A stretch of DNA of 64,000 nucleotides from Labilibaculum antarcticum (GCF_002356295.1 NZ_AP018042.1:4930361-4994360), one strand, 5' to 3'. Positions 8,892 through 19,032 are shown, counted from the first letter of the stretch. Program-made: numbers and translations. Notes: generated by a model from the sequence alone, not told the origin.

Positions 8892-8980
8892 AATGGATTT
8901 ATTAACCATGAGTGGCTTGTGGACTAAATGGACTGAAATTGTTTAACGACTAACTACTCTGTATTTAATACTATCAGTAA

Positions 8981-10225
8981 ATGAACGCTTTACGTAAAAA
9001 AACATACATGACAGCCGGTTACAATACCATTTCAATGGGAACCGGAAGAAATGAATTTCATCCTAAAAAGCCGCGACCGGGTTTGGAGGATTACATCAGG
9101 GAAGCTGGACAAGCGAGCTTGAAGATGATTGGTGGAGCTGAAAATGTTGATGAAGGAGTGATTGGAAATTTTATGGCGGCTCGATTCAATAAGCAAGCTA
9201 ATTTGCCTGCTTTTCTGCCTATGATTGATGCTGGCTTGAAGTACAAACCAGCCGTTAGCGTGGAAGGTGCTTGTGCATCTGGTGGTTTAGCTCTTACAAC
9301 AGGAATTAAATCCATCTTGGCAGAAACGGCTGATGTTGTACTTGCTCTTGGTTTTGAAGTTCAGAATACCATGAAGGCGATGTACGGAGCTGATGTTCTT
9401 GCAGGTGCAGGATGGCAAAACTCACGTAAAGAGGGTCATGCTTACTTTTTTCCAGGTGCGTTTAGTGATCGTGCGGGTGCTTACTACAAAAAGTTTGGCC
9501 GGGAAACCGCTCGTAAGGCTATGGCTAAATGGTATTGCAATGCCATTGAAAATGCCCGCTTGTGCGAAACAGCTCAGGAATTCCACAATACCAATAAAGA
9601 TCTGGAGGGAACGGCAAACACCCCTGTAAATCCAAGAGGCTTTGTTGATCATTTAAATGTTTTTGATTGTTCTAAGGTTTCTGATGGTGCTTCGGCAATT
9701 GCAATAGTTTCGGAAGAAGGTTTAAGAAAAATCGGATTAGACGTAAAAGATGCAGTTGAAATAGTAGGTTTTGCACATGCTGTCGCAGATATAACACAGA
9801 AACCTGAGAACATGACCAGTTTGTCGACCATGAAAGTGGCCGCAGAGAAGGCAATGGCAATGGCTGGAATTACTATTGATCAATTAGGAACTGTTGAGGT
9901 TCACGATTGTTTTTCCATTGCTGGGATTATGGCTCTGGAGGCTATTGGTTTTGCCGAAGAGGGAAAAGGTAGTGAATTCGTATTGGCAGGTCACACTGCC
10001 AGATGTGGGAAAATTCCGGTGAACACAACAGGTGGTTTAATTGGCTGGGGGCATCCAACTGGTGCAACCGGAGTACATCAGGCTGTAACCATTTGGGAGC
10101 AATTGACAGGAAAAGCAGGAAAAGCACAAATTGAAATAACAAAGGAAAAACCATATGCAATGTCTGTAAACATGGGCGGAGATGATAAGTCTTTGGTAGC
10201 TATTGTTTACAAACGTGGAGAATAA
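8981..10225 (+). CDS. SCP-x-like thiolase (acetyl-CoA acyltransferase)
   Basis: The 414-residue thiolase-fold protein has the nucleophilic cysteine in VEGACASGG (Cys98), the second conserved segment EVHDCFS and the C-terminal GGLIGWGHPTGATG histidine loop. This arrangement (HDCFS rather than NEAFA) places it with SCP-x/non-canonical thiolases, not with FadA or biosynthetic AtoB. It would cleave a 3-ketoacyl-CoA with free CoA, giving acetyl-CoA plus a shortened acyl-CoA. Its position after crotonase and hydroxyacyl-CoA dehydrogenase supports that role. In other organisms members act on branched or sterol side-chain substrates, so the substrate here is not fixed. The start is the ATG at 8981. 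Confidence 0.88.
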   Translation: MNALRKKTYMTAGYNTISMGTGRNEFHPKKPRPGLEDYIREAGQASLKMIGGAENVDEGVIGNFMAARFNKQANLPAFLPMIDAGLKYKPAVSVEGACASGGLALTTGIKSILAETADVVLALGFEVQNTMKAMYGADVLAGAGWQNSRKEGHAYFFPGAFSDRAGAYYKKFGRETARKAMAKWYCNAIENARLCETAQEFHNTNKDLEGTANTPVNPRGFVDHLNVFDCSKVSDGASAIAIVSEEGLRKIGLDVKDAVEIVGFAHAVADITQKPENMTSLSTMKVAAEKAMAMAGITIDQLGTVEVHDCFSIAGIMALEAIGFAEEGKGSEFVLAGHTARCGKIPVNTTGGLIGWGHPTGATGVHQAVTIWEQLTGKAGKAQIEITKEKPYAMSVNMGGDDKSLVAIVYKRGE

Positions 10226-10329
10226 ATTGAATAAGTAAGATGATTGAAAAGAGGATAAGGGGATGATGTAAGAGGGAATAGAAGGGAGGATTCATCCGGT
10301 TTTAAGTATCACACCTAAAAACTAAAACT

Positions 10330-11469
10330 ATGAATTTTGAATTTACTGAAGAGCAATTAATGATTCGGGATGCGGCGCGAGATTTTGCACAACGCGAGTT
10401 GCTTCCAGGAGTAATTGAACGGGACGATAAAGCAGAGTATCCAACGGAGCAAGTTAAGCGTTTAGCTGAACTGGGCTTTTTAGGAATGCTGGTTGGGCTT
10501 GAATATGATGGTGGTGGAATGGATACCATATCTTACGTTTTGGCTATGGAAGAGATTTCAAAAGTTGATTCCTCCGTTTCTGTAATCATGTCGGTAAACA
10601 ATTCATTGGTTTGCTGGGGGGTAGAAAAATATGGTACTGAAGAACAAAAGCAGAAATTTCTAAAGCCAATGGCCCGAGGCGAAAAAATCGGAGCTTTCCT
10701 TTTATCGGAACCAGAGGCAGGTTCTGATGCAACATCGCAAAGAACTACTGCCGTTGATATGGGCGATCATTATTTGGTAAATGGCACCAAAAATTGGATC
10801 ACCAATGGGAATTCAGCTTCTACTTACATTGTAATGGCCCAAACTCATCCGGAATTAAAACACAAGGGCATCAACGCCTTGCTTGTTGATGCCAAATCGG
10901 AAGGTGTTTTTGTCGGTCCACATGAAAATAAAATGGGAATGCGGGCATCAGATACCTGCTCTGTAATGTTCAATAATGTTAAAGTCCCAAAGGAAAATCG
11001 TTTAGGTGAAGAAGGTTTTGGATTTAAATTGGCCATGCAATCACTGGAAGGCGGTAGAATAGGAATTGCTTCTCAGGCTCTTGGAATTGCTTCTGGTGCT
11101 TACGAATTGGCATTAAAATATGCACAGGAAAGAAAAGCTTTCGGGAAAGAGATTATCCATCATCAGGCAATCGCATTTAAATTAGCCGATATGGCAGTGG
11201 AGATTGAGGCTGCTCGATTCTTCTGTTTAAAAGCTGCCTGGTTAAAAGATCAGGGACAACCCTACGGACATGCAAGTGCTATGGCAAAATTGTATGCTGC
11301 CGAAACTGCAATGAAGGTAACCACCGAGGCAGTTCAGATTCACGGAGGATATGGATATGTGAAGGAATATCATGTGGAACGCCTAATGCGTGATGCAAAG
11401 CTAACTCAGATCTATGAAGGCACTTCGGAGATTCAAAAGATCGTTATTTCCAGAGGATTAATGGGTTAG
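10330..11469 (+). CDS. Acyl-CoA dehydrogenase, short/medium-chain type
   Basis: The 379-residue flavoprotein is of standard acyl-CoA dehydrogenase length. It has the N-terminal helical domain, the FAD/substrate signature GAFLLSEPEAGSDA, NGTKNWITNG, and the C-terminal QIHGGYGY and QIYEGTSEIQ. The catalytic base is Glu363 in YEGTSEI, the SCAD/MCAD position; the alternative base position used by isovaleryl-CoA dehydrogenase is a glycine (SLEGGR). It therefore fits butyryl-CoA dehydrogenase and hands electrons to EtfAB, whose genes follow directly. A 104-base purine-rich spacer separates it from the thiolase. Confidence 0.92.
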   Translation: MNFEFTEEQLMIRDAARDFAQRELLPGVIERDDKAEYPTEQVKRLAELGFLGMLVGLEYDGGGMDTISYVLAMEEISKVDSSVSVIMSVNNSLVCWGVEKYGTEEQKQKFLKPMARGEKIGAFLLSEPEAGSDATSQRTTAVDMGDHYLVNGTKNWITNGNSASTYIVMAQTHPELKHKGINALLVDAKSEGVFVGPHENKMGMRASDTCSVMFNNVKVPKENRLGEEGFGFKLAMQSLEGGRIGIASQALGIASGAYELALKYAQERKAFGKEIIHHQAIAFKLADMAVEIEAARFFCLKAAWLKDQGQPYGHASAMAKLYAAETAMKVTTEAVQIHGGYGYVKEYHVERLMRDAKLTQIYEGTSEIQKIVISRGLMG

Positions 11470-11634
11470 AAGCTATTGATAAAGAATCAATTAAAATTAC
11501 TAATTGATTGTAAATAAGTGATAAATAGATTGTTATTTAAATAGATAGATTAAGTTGATTGTTAATATAAACTGCTGTAGCCGGATTAGTCTTTACACTA
11601 TTATTTCGGTGCCAGATACTAAAAATAAATGCAT

Positions 11635-12384
11635 ATGAAGATACTGGTCTGTATAAGTAATGTTCCTGATACCACCACAAAAGTGAAGTTTAAGGAAGAT
11701 AATACTCTGTTTGATGATTCAGGTGTTCAGTGGATCATTAATCCATGGGATGAGCTGGCTTTAACTCGTGCATTAGAGCTGAAAGAAGATGCCGGCAATT
11801 CTGTTGATGAGGTTTGTGTAATTCATGTTGGAGGCACGCAAACAGATGCAACCTTACGAAAAGCACTTGCTATTGGCGCTGATAAGGCGATTCGTATTGA
11901 TGGCTATCCTGCCGACGCATACTATGTGGCCGGACAAATTGCTGCATATTTAAAGGAAAATCCTTTTGATATTGTTTTTAGTGGTATCGAATCAAGTGAT
12001 TACAATGGTTCGTCTGTTGGAGCAATGATTGCAGAGTTTATGGATTATTCTGGAGTCTCATCTGTAAGTCAGGTAAATATTGATAAGGATGAGCTTATTC
12101 TTTATCGGGCAATTCCGGGAGGAAAGCAAAAAATAAAAACCGAAGTGCCATTGGTGGCTGTAGTTCAGAAAGGAATTGCAACCGAACCCAGAATTCCTTC
12201 GATGAGAGGAATTATGATGGCTCGAAAGAAACCTTTAGAGGTAAAAGCAGCAGTGGAGATGGAAATACTAACTAAATCTGTAAAATTTGATTTGCCTGAA
12301 ACTAAAGGTGCTTGCAAGATGATTGATTCAGAGCATGTAGAACAATTGGTTGAATTGTTGAAAAATGAAGCTAAGGTATTGTAA
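11635..12384 (+). CDS. etfB: Electron transfer flavoprotein beta subunit
   Basis: The 249-residue EtfB/FixA protein starts MKILVCISNVPDTTTKVKF and contains the AMP/FAD-binding strand-loop VCVIHVGG and the central GIESSDYNGSSVGAMIAEF. The segment RIPSMRGIMMARKKPLEV matches the conserved loop that contacts acyl-CoA dehydrogenase. The ATG at 11635 is chosen over one two codons upstream (11629) because the family begins MKI. With EtfA it forms the soluble cytoplasmic electron carrier between acyl-CoA dehydrogenases and the quinone reductase encoded downstream. A 165-base AT-rich spacer without clear signals precedes it. Confidence 0.95.
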   Translation: MKILVCISNVPDTTTKVKFKEDNTLFDDSGVQWIINPWDELALTRALELKEDAGNSVDEVCVIHVGGTQTDATLRKALAIGADKAIRIDGYPADAYYVAGQIAAYLKENPFDIVFSGIESSDYNGSSVGAMIAEFMDYSGVSSVSQVNIDKDELILYRAIPGGKQKIKTEVPLVAVVQKGIATEPRIPSMRGIMMARKKPLEVKAAVEMEILTKSVKFDLPETKGACKMIDSEHVEQLVELLKNEAKVL

Positions 12385-12480
12385 GTAATAAGATTACCAT
12401 GTTTAATAAATGTAGATGGATTTTACAGTGAATATAGTCTCACTTCTAAATCTATTATCTCATATCTAAATAAAAAGCTT

Positions 12481-13446
12481 ATGTCAGTAATAGCATTTGC
12501 CAAAAACTGGAACGGGAAATTTAAGAATTCCACCTATGAATTGGTATCATATACGAAAAATTTAGCCGATCAATTGAACACAAAGCTTATTGTTGTTTCA
12601 ATTGGAGAGGTGAATAACGATGATTTAAAAAATTTGGGGAAATATGGAGCTGAGAGAATAATATCAGTTAACGATCCTAAAATGAATATTTTAACAAGTC
12701 AAGTTTATGCACAGGTAATTTCTGAAATTGCGAAAATGGAAGGCGCAAGCGCAATTGTTTTGAGCGATAATGAGAGTGGTAAAGCCATTGCTCCAAGACT
12801 ATCAGTAAAAATGAAAGCGGGAATGGCATCTGCTGTCCTCGAATTGCCAATATCGCTAAATCCATTTGTCGTTAAAAAAAGCACCTTTTCAGGAAAAGCT
12901 TTTGGACATGTGCAAATTGATTCCCCTGTAAAGATTATCTCTATTGCTAAGAATTGTTTTGGTCTGGTAGAAAATCAGGTTGATGTGTTGATCGAAGAAT
13001 TTTCGCCACACTTGGATGCCAGTCTTTTCAAAATTCAGGTTCTTGAGGAAGAAAAGCAAACAAATAAAGTTGACCTTGCTGATGCAGATATTGTTGTGTC
13101 AGCAGGTAGAGGAATGAGGAGCCCTGATAATTGGGGTGTTGTAGAAGATTTGGCAGAAGAGTTGGGAGCAGCAACAGCTTGTTCGCGTCCGGTATCTGAT
13201 GAAGGATGGCGGGGACATGAGGAGCATGTTGGGCAAACAGGAAAAGTAATTGCACCCAATTTATACTTCGCTGCCGGTATTTCCGGAGCCATACAGCACG
13301 TTGCTGGTATTAGCAGGAGCAAATGTATAGTTGCCATCAATACGGATCCTGAAGCGCCTATTTTCGGTGTTGCAGATTATGGGATCATTGGTGACGTTAT
13401 GGAAGTATTGCCAAAATTGACAGAAGCAATTCGGAATTCAAAATAA
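12481..13446 (+). CDS. etfA: Electron transfer flavoprotein alpha subunit
   Basis: The 321-residue EtfA/FixB protein has an N-terminal adenine-nucleotide-hydrolase-like domain and the C-terminal FAD-binding signature: VSAGRGMRSPDNWG, then ACSRPVSDEGW, GQTGKVIAPNLYFAAGISG, AIQHVAGI and INTDPEAPIFGVADYGIIGD. It carries the electron-transferring FAD. It has no N-terminal ferredoxin domain and no adjacent FixC/FixX, so this looks like a dehydrogenase-linked ETF rather than a bifurcating nitrogen-fixation ETF. The genes that follow encode an EtfD-like membrane oxidoreductase, which fits as its electron acceptor. Confidence 0.95.
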   Translation: MSVIAFAKNWNGKFKNSTYELVSYTKNLADQLNTKLIVVSIGEVNNDDLKNLGKYGAERIISVNDPKMNILTSQVYAQVISEIAKMEGASAIVLSDNESGKAIAPRLSVKMKAGMASAVLELPISLNPFVVKKSTFSGKAFGHVQIDSPVKIISIAKNCFGLVENQVDVLIEEFSPHLDASLFKIQVLEEEKQTNKVDLADADIVVSAGRGMRSPDNWGVVEDLAEELGAATACSRPVSDEGWRGHEEHVGQTGKVIAPNLYFAAGISGAIQHVAGISRSKCIVAINTDPEAPIFGVADYGIIGDVMEVLPKLTEAIRNSK

Positions 13447-13504
13447 TAATAAGCCTGTGAAAGAGGGCTAAAAGTTTGTTACTAATCTCATTAATTACTG
13501 AATC

Positions 13505-14764
13505 ATGATAAAACAAATCCTCTTCATCATCACATTATTGATCACATTTGGTGTGTTTGCCTATTCGGTAAAGCGTTTGTGGGGATTCTTTAGCTTGACA
13601 AAGCCCGCATATCCAATTAAAAATATTGGAGCGAGAATTTCCCATACTTTGAATGTGGCTTTCGGGCAAACCAAAATATTTCGAAAACCAGTAATTGGGC
13701 TGATGCACGCATTGGTATTCTGGGGGTTTTTAGTGATAACTCTGGGTAGTATTGAGATGGTTGTGGATGGTGTTAGTGGATTGGATAGGGCTTTTGCCTC
13801 TACAGGATGGTTCTACGATGTCGTTATTGCCTCTGGAGATGTATTTGCTTTGTTGATTATCGTTTTTATCAAGCTTTTTATTCTTCGTAGAATGTTCTTA
13901 AAGATAAAACGTTTTACAGGAGTGGAAATGACAGCAAAAGCCAATTGGGATGCTCTTTTATCTCTTTATTTTATTGGATTTTTAATGGTTTCCCTGATTT
14001 GTTTCAATATGGGATACATTAGTAGTCACCCAAATGGCTACGAAGGAGTTTATCCCGTTTCTGCCACTTTGGTTAATTTATTTGGATGGGACTTTAGCTT
14101 GCTTCAAGAGCCGGGTTGGTGGGTGCATCTTTTATTGATATTCACATTCGCTAATTACTTGCCTTATTCGAAGCATTTTCATGTTTTTCTATCCATTCCG
14201 AATGTGTTTCTGGCGAATTTGGAACCGATTACTAAGTATCCAAATTTAGAAAGTATTACCCGTGAAGTTAAGCTAATGCTCGATCCTGAAGCAGCTTATG
14301 ATGAGAGCGCAGAGGTTGCCCGTTTTGGAGTGAAAGACATTGAAGATGTTAGCTGGAAGAATTATATGGATTCCTTATCCTGCACACAGTGTGGCCGATG
14401 TACGGATGTTTGCCCGGCTAATATCACAGGAAAGCTTTTGTCTCCAAGGAAAATATTTGTTGATCTGCGAAAGCGGATGGATGAGAAAGGACCATTGGCA
14501 TTAGCAGGCAAGCAGGATAATAAATCACTCTTACGCGATTATATTTCTGAAGAAGAGATTTGGGCTTGCACAACTTGCAATGCCTGTGCTCAGGAATGTC
14601 CGATAGATATTAGTCATCCTAACTTAATCATGGATATGAGAAGGTATTTGGTGATGGAGGAATCGGCTGCACCAGCTGGATTAAATGTCATGTTTGCAAA
14701 CATTGAAAACAATGGTGCTCCCTGGCAATTCTCTCCTGAAGATAGAATGAAATGGGCTGATTAG
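13505..14764 (+). CDS. EtfD-type membrane Fe-S reductase, membrane/ferredoxin part
   Basis: The 419-residue protein has five predicted membrane helices (about 4-22, 62-85, 103-128, 146-168 and 203-232) resembling NarI-type cytochrome b, with candidate haem ligands His68, His208, His224 and His226. Two ferredoxin clusters follow in the cytoplasm: Cys293/296/299/303 (CTQCGRCTDVCP) and Cys355/358/361/365 (CTTCNACAQECP). It matches the N-terminal two thirds of DUF224/EtfD proteins, which in mycobacteria and syntrophic bacteria link EtfAB to menaquinone. The C-terminal CCG part is a separate gene (14837-15634). Its position right after etfA supports the ETF:menaquinone reductase role; the catalytic direction is inferred. 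Confidence 0.85.
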   Translation: MIKQILFIITLLITFGVFAYSVKRLWGFFSLTKPAYPIKNIGARISHTLNVAFGQTKIFRKPVIGLMHALVFWGFLVITLGSIEMVVDGVSGLDRAFASTGWFYDVVIASGDVFALLIIVFIKLFILRRMFLKIKRFTGVEMTAKANWDALLSLYFIGFLMVSLICFNMGYISSHPNGYEGVYPVSATLVNLFGWDFSLLQEPGWWVHLLLIFTFANYLPYSKHFHVFLSIPNVFLANLEPITKYPNLESITREVKLMLDPEAAYDESAEVARFGVKDIEDVSWKNYMDSLSCTQCGRCTDVCPANITGKLLSPRKIFVDLRKRMDEKGPLALAGKQDNKSLLRDYISEEEIWACTTCNACAQECPIDISHPNLIMDMRRYLVMEESAAPAGLNVMFANIENNGAPWQFSPEDRMKWAD

Positions 14765-14836
14765 TTTGTTTAATTATCTGTAGTGGAGTTGGTTGAGGCG
14801 TTTTAAGATAAGTTGTACTTTAATTACTGTTTTGAA

Positions 14837-15634
14837 ATGACAATAGAAACAAAAATAAATGTGCCTGTCATGGCGGACGTTACAGCGAAAGGCGAAAAGC
14901 CTGAATACTTGTATTGGGTTGGTTGCGCCGGTGCTTTTGATGACAGGTATCAGAAAGTAGCACGAGCGTTTTCTAAAATATTGAATCATCTTGGCGTAAG
15001 CTATGCTGTTTTGGGGAAAGAAGAAAGTTGTACAGGTGATGCTGCAAAGCGTGCCGGGAACGAAATGCTTTTTCAAATGCAGGCCATGCAGAATATTGAA
15101 GTGCTTAATTCCTATGAGGTGAAGAAGATCATCTGCACTTGTCCGCATTGTTACAATACCTTGAAAAATGAATATCCTGACTTGGGCGGAAATTACGAGG
15201 TGATTAATTACACGGTGTTTCTGGATGAGATGATTCGAACCGGGAAACTGAAATTGGAGAACAATCCATTTAAAGGCGAAAGCATCACTTATCACGATCC
15301 ATGTTATCTGGGAAGAGGAAATGGAATTTATGATGCACCTAGAAATGTAATTAAAGCTGTTTTTGGTGAGGTGAAAGAGATGAAGCGAGCGAGAAGTTTC
15401 GGTCTGTGCTGTGGTGCCGGTGGCGCTCAAATGTTTAAGGAAGCCGAAAAAGGAGATAAGGAAGTCAACATTGAACGTACCGAAGAGATTATTGAGAGGA
15501 AAGTAGATAAAGTTGCTTCAGCTTGTCCTTTTTGCATGACCATGTTGACAGATGGAATAAAATTAAAGAACAAAGAAGCGGAATTGCAAAATATAGACAT
15601 AGCAGAAATTATTGAAAAAGCCTTGAACTTATAG
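14837..15634 (+). CDS. EtfD-type Fe-S reductase, HdrB-like CCG subunit
   Basis: The 265-residue soluble protein has two CCG repeats of the heterodisulfide reductase B/D type. The first uses Cys30, Cys65, Cys102 and Cys105 (CTCPHC); the second uses Cys156 (HDPCYLGR), Cys191-Cys192 (GLCCGAGG), Cys230 and Cys233 (ACPFC). The first repeat has only one cysteine at the CC position, as seen in some paralogues. In fused EtfD proteins this domain follows the ferredoxin domain, so this gene plus 13505-14764 would rebuild one enzyme. The ATG at 14837 is preferred to a TTG at 14813. Only 16 bases separate it from icmF. Confidence 0.85.
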   Translation: MTIETKINVPVMADVTAKGEKPEYLYWVGCAGAFDDRYQKVARAFSKILNHLGVSYAVLGKEESCTGDAAKRAGNEMLFQMQAMQNIEVLNSYEVKKIICTCPHCYNTLKNEYPDLGGNYEVINYTVFLDEMIRTGKLKLENNPFKGESITYHDPCYLGRGNGIYDAPRNVIKAVFGEVKEMKRARSFGLCCGAGGAQMFKEAEKGDKEVNIERTEEIIERKVDKVASACPFCMTMLTDGIKLKNKEAELQNIDIAEIIEKALNL

Positions 15635-15650
15635 ACTTCACAACTAAAGC

Positions 15651-18600
15651 ATGACAGCAAACACGACATACAAGCTTAAAAATACAGTTCGGATTGTAAC
15701 AGCAACTTCGCTTTTCGATGGACATGATGCATCGATTAATATCATGCGAAGAATTATTCAGTCTTCTGGAGCTGAAGTGATTCATTTGGGACACAACCGC
15801 TCTGCCGAAGAGATTGTGGATTGTGCTATTCAAGAAGATGTACAAGCCATTGCCATAAGCTCTTACCAGGGTGGGCATATGGAATTCTTTAAGTACATGT
15901 ATGATTTGTTGCAGCAAAAAAATGCCGGACACATTCGTATTTTTGGAGGTGGCGGAGGAGTAATTCTACCATCTGAAATTAAAGAGCTGGAAGCTTACGG
16001 AATTGCTGGTTTGTATTCTCCTGATGATGGTCGTAACCTCGGTTTGCAAGGAATGATTAATGAGGTTTTGGAGCAATCGGATTACTCATTGAATGATTTT
16101 GAATTGCCAAAAGCATCAGAAATTACTAGTGAGAACGTTAATTTGCTATCAAGGTTAATCACCTTGGCTGAACATGATCTACTTCAGGATTCTGATTTAT
16201 ATCTTGAATTGAAGAGTAGTGCTAAAGTCAATCAGACACCTGTTATTGGAATTACCGGTACAGGCGGAGCTGGAAAGTCTTCCTTAACGGATGAATTGAT
16301 CCGTAGAGTTCATATCGATTATCCAGAATTGAAACTGGCAATCCTTTCTGTAGATCCTTCAAGGAAAAAGAGTGGTGGCGCATTGCTAGGTGATCGAATC
16401 CGCATGAATGCCATTAATCATCCAAACATATATTTGAGATCTTTGGCTACGCGTCGTGCTAATCTTGCATTGTCGAAACATGTTGATGATGCTTTGATTT
16501 TGATGAAATCAGCAGGATTTGATTGTATTTTCCTTGAAAGTTCAGGAATTGGACAGTCGGATACGGAAATTGTTGATTACAGCGATGTGAAATTGTATGT
16601 GATGACCCCCGAATTTGGGGCGGCAACTCAGTTGGAGAAAATTGATATGCTCGATTTTGCTGATTTGATTGCCATTAACAAGTTCGACAAACAAGGGGCT
16701 CAGGATGCTTTGCGCGATGTGAAAAAGCAATATCAGAGAAATAACCTTCTGTGGGATCGAAATCCGGACGATATGCCAGTTTATGGCACAGTTGCTTCTC
16801 AGTTTAACGATCATGGCGTAAACGAGCTCTATCATGCCTTAATTCAGTTTTTAAACTCGAGTAATGCTGCCGGTTTTGCGCAGAATGGGAAACCTCTTCT
16901 TGAGGCGAGTCAAAAGATCGAAATTGTACCACCAGCCAGGGTAAGATATCTCTCAGAGATCTCTGAAACGGTAAGAAGATACAATCGAAAGGCTGAAGAG
17001 CAATCTGAAATTGCAGATCAATTGTATGCTTTAGATAAGTCTATTGAGATAATTGAAGGTGATGGTGTTAGAGATGTCTTGTTGCGAAAAAAACAATCTC
17101 TTTCGAAAGGATTTAAGCATCAGAATATTATAGATTCCTGGGAAGAAAAGAAAAAAAGATACAAAGACGACACCTTTCAATATAAGGTTCGTGGCAAAGA
17201 GTTATCGGTGGAAACACATTTTGAAACTCTTTCGCAAACCCGGATTCCTAAGATTGTATTGCCTGGCTATAGAAGTTGGGGCGATATCGTAAAATGGAAT
17301 CTAAAAGAAAATGTTCCCGGCGAATTTCCTTACGCAGCAGGCGTTTTCCCGTTCAAACGGGAAGGCGAAGACCCAACAAGAATGTTTGCAGGAGAAGGAT
17401 CACCGGAAAGAACGAACAAGCGATTTCATTATTTGGCCTTAGGTCAACCAGCGGTTCGACTATCAACGGCATTCGATTCGGTAACCTTGTATGGTGCCGA
17501 TCCAGATTATCGACCTGATATTTACGGAAAAGTTGGAAATGCAGGTGTTTCTGTAGCATCTCTGGATGACGCCAAGAAACTGTACAGTGGTTTTGATTTG
17601 TGCGATCCGAAAACTTCGGTATCCATGACAATTAACGGGCCGGCTCCTATGTTGGTTGCTTATTACATGAATGTAGCTATCGATCAGGAATGTGAGAAAT
17701 ATATTCGCGCACATGGACTGGAAGATGAGGTTAAAGTAAAACTTGAAGCAATCTTCGCTGGGAAAGACAGAGTCTATTATGTAGGGGATTTGCCAAAAGA
17801 AAATAACGGATTAGGATTGCTTTTATTGGGCGCAACCGGAGATCAGGTATTGCCTGCAGACGTATATCAGAAAATTAAGGCAGAAACCATTTGTAAGATT
17901 CGGGGAACGGTTCAGGCAGATATGCTGAAAGAGGATCAGGCGCAGAATACCTGTATATTCTCTATTGATTTTGCTCTGAAAATGATGGGAGATATTCAGC
18001 AATACTTCAACGAAAACCAGATTCGGAACTTCTATTCGGTTTCTATTTCAGGATATCATATTGCAGAGGCTGGAGCCAATCCAATTTCTCAATTAGCATT
18101 TACATTATCTAACGGATTTACCTTGGTTGAATATTACATTTCAAGAGGTATGAAGGTTGATGATTTTGCACCGAATCTATCCTTCTTTTTCTCCAATGGA
18201 ATGGATCCGGAATATACCGTAATCGGTAGGGTAGCGAGAATAATCTGGGCGAAGGCCATGAAATATCTATATAAGGCCAATAGTCGCTCCCAAAAACTGA
18301 AATATCACATTCAGACTTCGGGTAGATCGCTGCACGCACAAGAAATTGAATTCAATGATATTCGAACAACTTTACAAGCTTTAACTGGAATTTATGATAA
18401 CTGTAATTCTCTTCATACAAATGCCTACGATGAGGCTATTACAACGCCAACAGAGGAGTCGGTAAGAAGAGCAATGGCGATTCAAATCATCATTAATAAA
18501 GAGCTTGGATTGGCCAAGAATCAGAACCCTTTGCAGGGATCATTCATCATCGAAGAATTAACGGATTTGGTAGAGGAAGCTGTTATGGTAGAATTTGATC

Positions 18601-19001
18601 GATTAACGGAACGTGGCGGTGTGTTAGGAGCAATGGAAACCATGTATCAAAGAAGCAAAATACAATCAGAATCTCTGCTTTACGAGAGTTTGAAGCATAG
18701 TGGTGAATTACCAATTGTTGGTGTGAATACATTTTTAAACTCAAAAGGTTCTCCTACAGTTCAGCCAAAGGAAGTCATTCGTTCCGATGAGGAAGAGAAA
18801 GTCAATCAGGTGAAATTTAAAGACTTAGTACATAGGAATCAGAAGGAAAAGGCTGTAAAGGCATTGGAAGAGTTGAAAGAGACGGCCTTGAAGAATGAAA
18901 ATGTATTTGCCTCTTTAATGGAAGTTTGCAAATTCTGCACACTCGGTCAAATAACCGATGCATTGTATGAGGTTGGTGGTCAATATAGAAGGAATATGTA
19001 A
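15651..19001 (+). CDS. icmF: Fused isobutyryl-CoA mutase IcmF
   Basis: The 1116-residue three-part fusion has an N-terminal cobalamin-binding domain (about 9-140) with the lower-ligand motif DGHD (Asp23, His25) and a MeaI-like G-protein chaperone (about 195-430) with P-loop GTGGAGKS (203-210) and NKFD (343-346). Its mutase TIM barrel (about 520-1070) contains [20 protein letters not shown]. That last segment matches isobutyryl-CoA mutase rather than methylmalonyl-CoA mutase, which has a TYR-containing PYTRG..PTMY segment. IcmF interconverts isobutyryl-CoA and n-butyryl-CoA and can also act on isovaleryl-CoA/pivalyl-CoA. Here it would feed valine-derived isobutyryl-CoA into the adjacent butyryl-CoA beta-oxidation genes. 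It needs adenosylcobalamin and GTP. Confidence 0.93.
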   Translation: MTANTTYKLKNTVRIVTATSLFDGHDASINIMRRIIQSSGAEVIHLGHNRSAEEIVDCAIQEDVQAIAISSYQGGHMEFFKYMYDLLQQKNAGHIRIFGGGGGVILPSEIKELEAYGIAGLYSPDDGRNLGLQGMINEVLEQSDYSLNDFELPKASEITSENVNLLSRLITLAEHDLLQDSDLYLELKSSAKVNQTPVIGITGTGGAGKSSLTDELIRRVHIDYPELKLAILSVDPSRKKSGGALLGDRIRMNAINHPNIYLRSLATRRANLALSKHVDDALILMKSAGFDCIFLESSGIGQSDTEIVDYSDVKLYVMTPEFGAATQLEKIDMLDFADLIAINKFDKQGAQDALRDVKKQYQRNNLLWDRNPDDMPVYGTVASQFNDHGVNELYHALIQFLNSSNAAGFAQNGKPLLEASQKIEIVPPARVRYLSEISETVRRYNRKAEEQSEIADQLYALDKSIEIIEGDGVRDVLLRKKQSLSKGFKHQNIIDSWEEKKKRYKDDTFQYKVRGKELSVETHFETLSQTRIPKIVLPGYRSWGDIVKWNLKENVPGEFPYAAGVFPFKREGEDPTRMFAGEGSPERTNKRFHYLALGQPAVRLSTAFDSVTLYGADPDYRPDIYGKVGNAGVSVASLDDAKKLYSGFDLCDPKTSVSMTINGPAPMLVAYYMNVAIDQECEKYIRAHGLEDEVKVKLEAIFAGKDRVYYVGDLPKENNGLGLLLLGATGDQVLPADVYQKIKAETICKIRGTVQADMLKEDQAQNTCIFSIDFALKMMGDIQQYFNENQIRNFYSVSISGYHIAEAGANPISQLAFTLSNGFTLVEYYISRGMKVDDFAPNLSFFFSNGMDPEYTVIGRVARIIWAKAMKYLYKANSRSQKLKYHIQTSGRSLHAQEIEFNDIRTTLQALTGIYDNCNSLHTNAYDEAITTPTEESVRRAMAIQIIINKELGLAKNQNPLQGSFIIEELTDLVEEAVMVEFDRLTERGGVLGAMETMYQRSKIQSESLLYESLKHSGELPIVGVNTFLNSKGSPTVQPKEVIRSDEEEKVNQVKFKDLVHRNQKEKAVKALEELKETALKNENVFASLMEVCKFCTLGQITDALYEVGGQYRRNM

Positions 19002-19012
19002 TTATTCTGTAG

Positions 19013-19032
19013 GGACACAAGATCTTGTGTCC
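19013..19032. repeat. Perfect 20-base palindrome after icmF
   Basis: GGACACAAGATCTTGTGTCC is a perfect palindrome 11 bases past the icmF stop. There is no T tract, so it is not a clear terminator. Similar 'agggacacaagatcttgtgtcc' palindromes occur as interspersed elements in Bacteroidota intergenic regions (from memory). It could stabilise the icmF transcript end. Confidence 0.6.

Noticed and set aside
14774-15430. Long minus-strand frame opposite the HdrB-like gene
   Set aside because: It is an antisense shadow of a clear, family-matching plus-strand gene with the CCG cysteine motifs.
15651-19001. Methylmalonyl-CoA mutase as the identity of the fused mutase
   Set aside because: The G-protein domain is fused between the B12 and mutase domains and the active-site segment [14 protein letters not shown] matches IcmF rather than methylmalonyl-CoA mutase.
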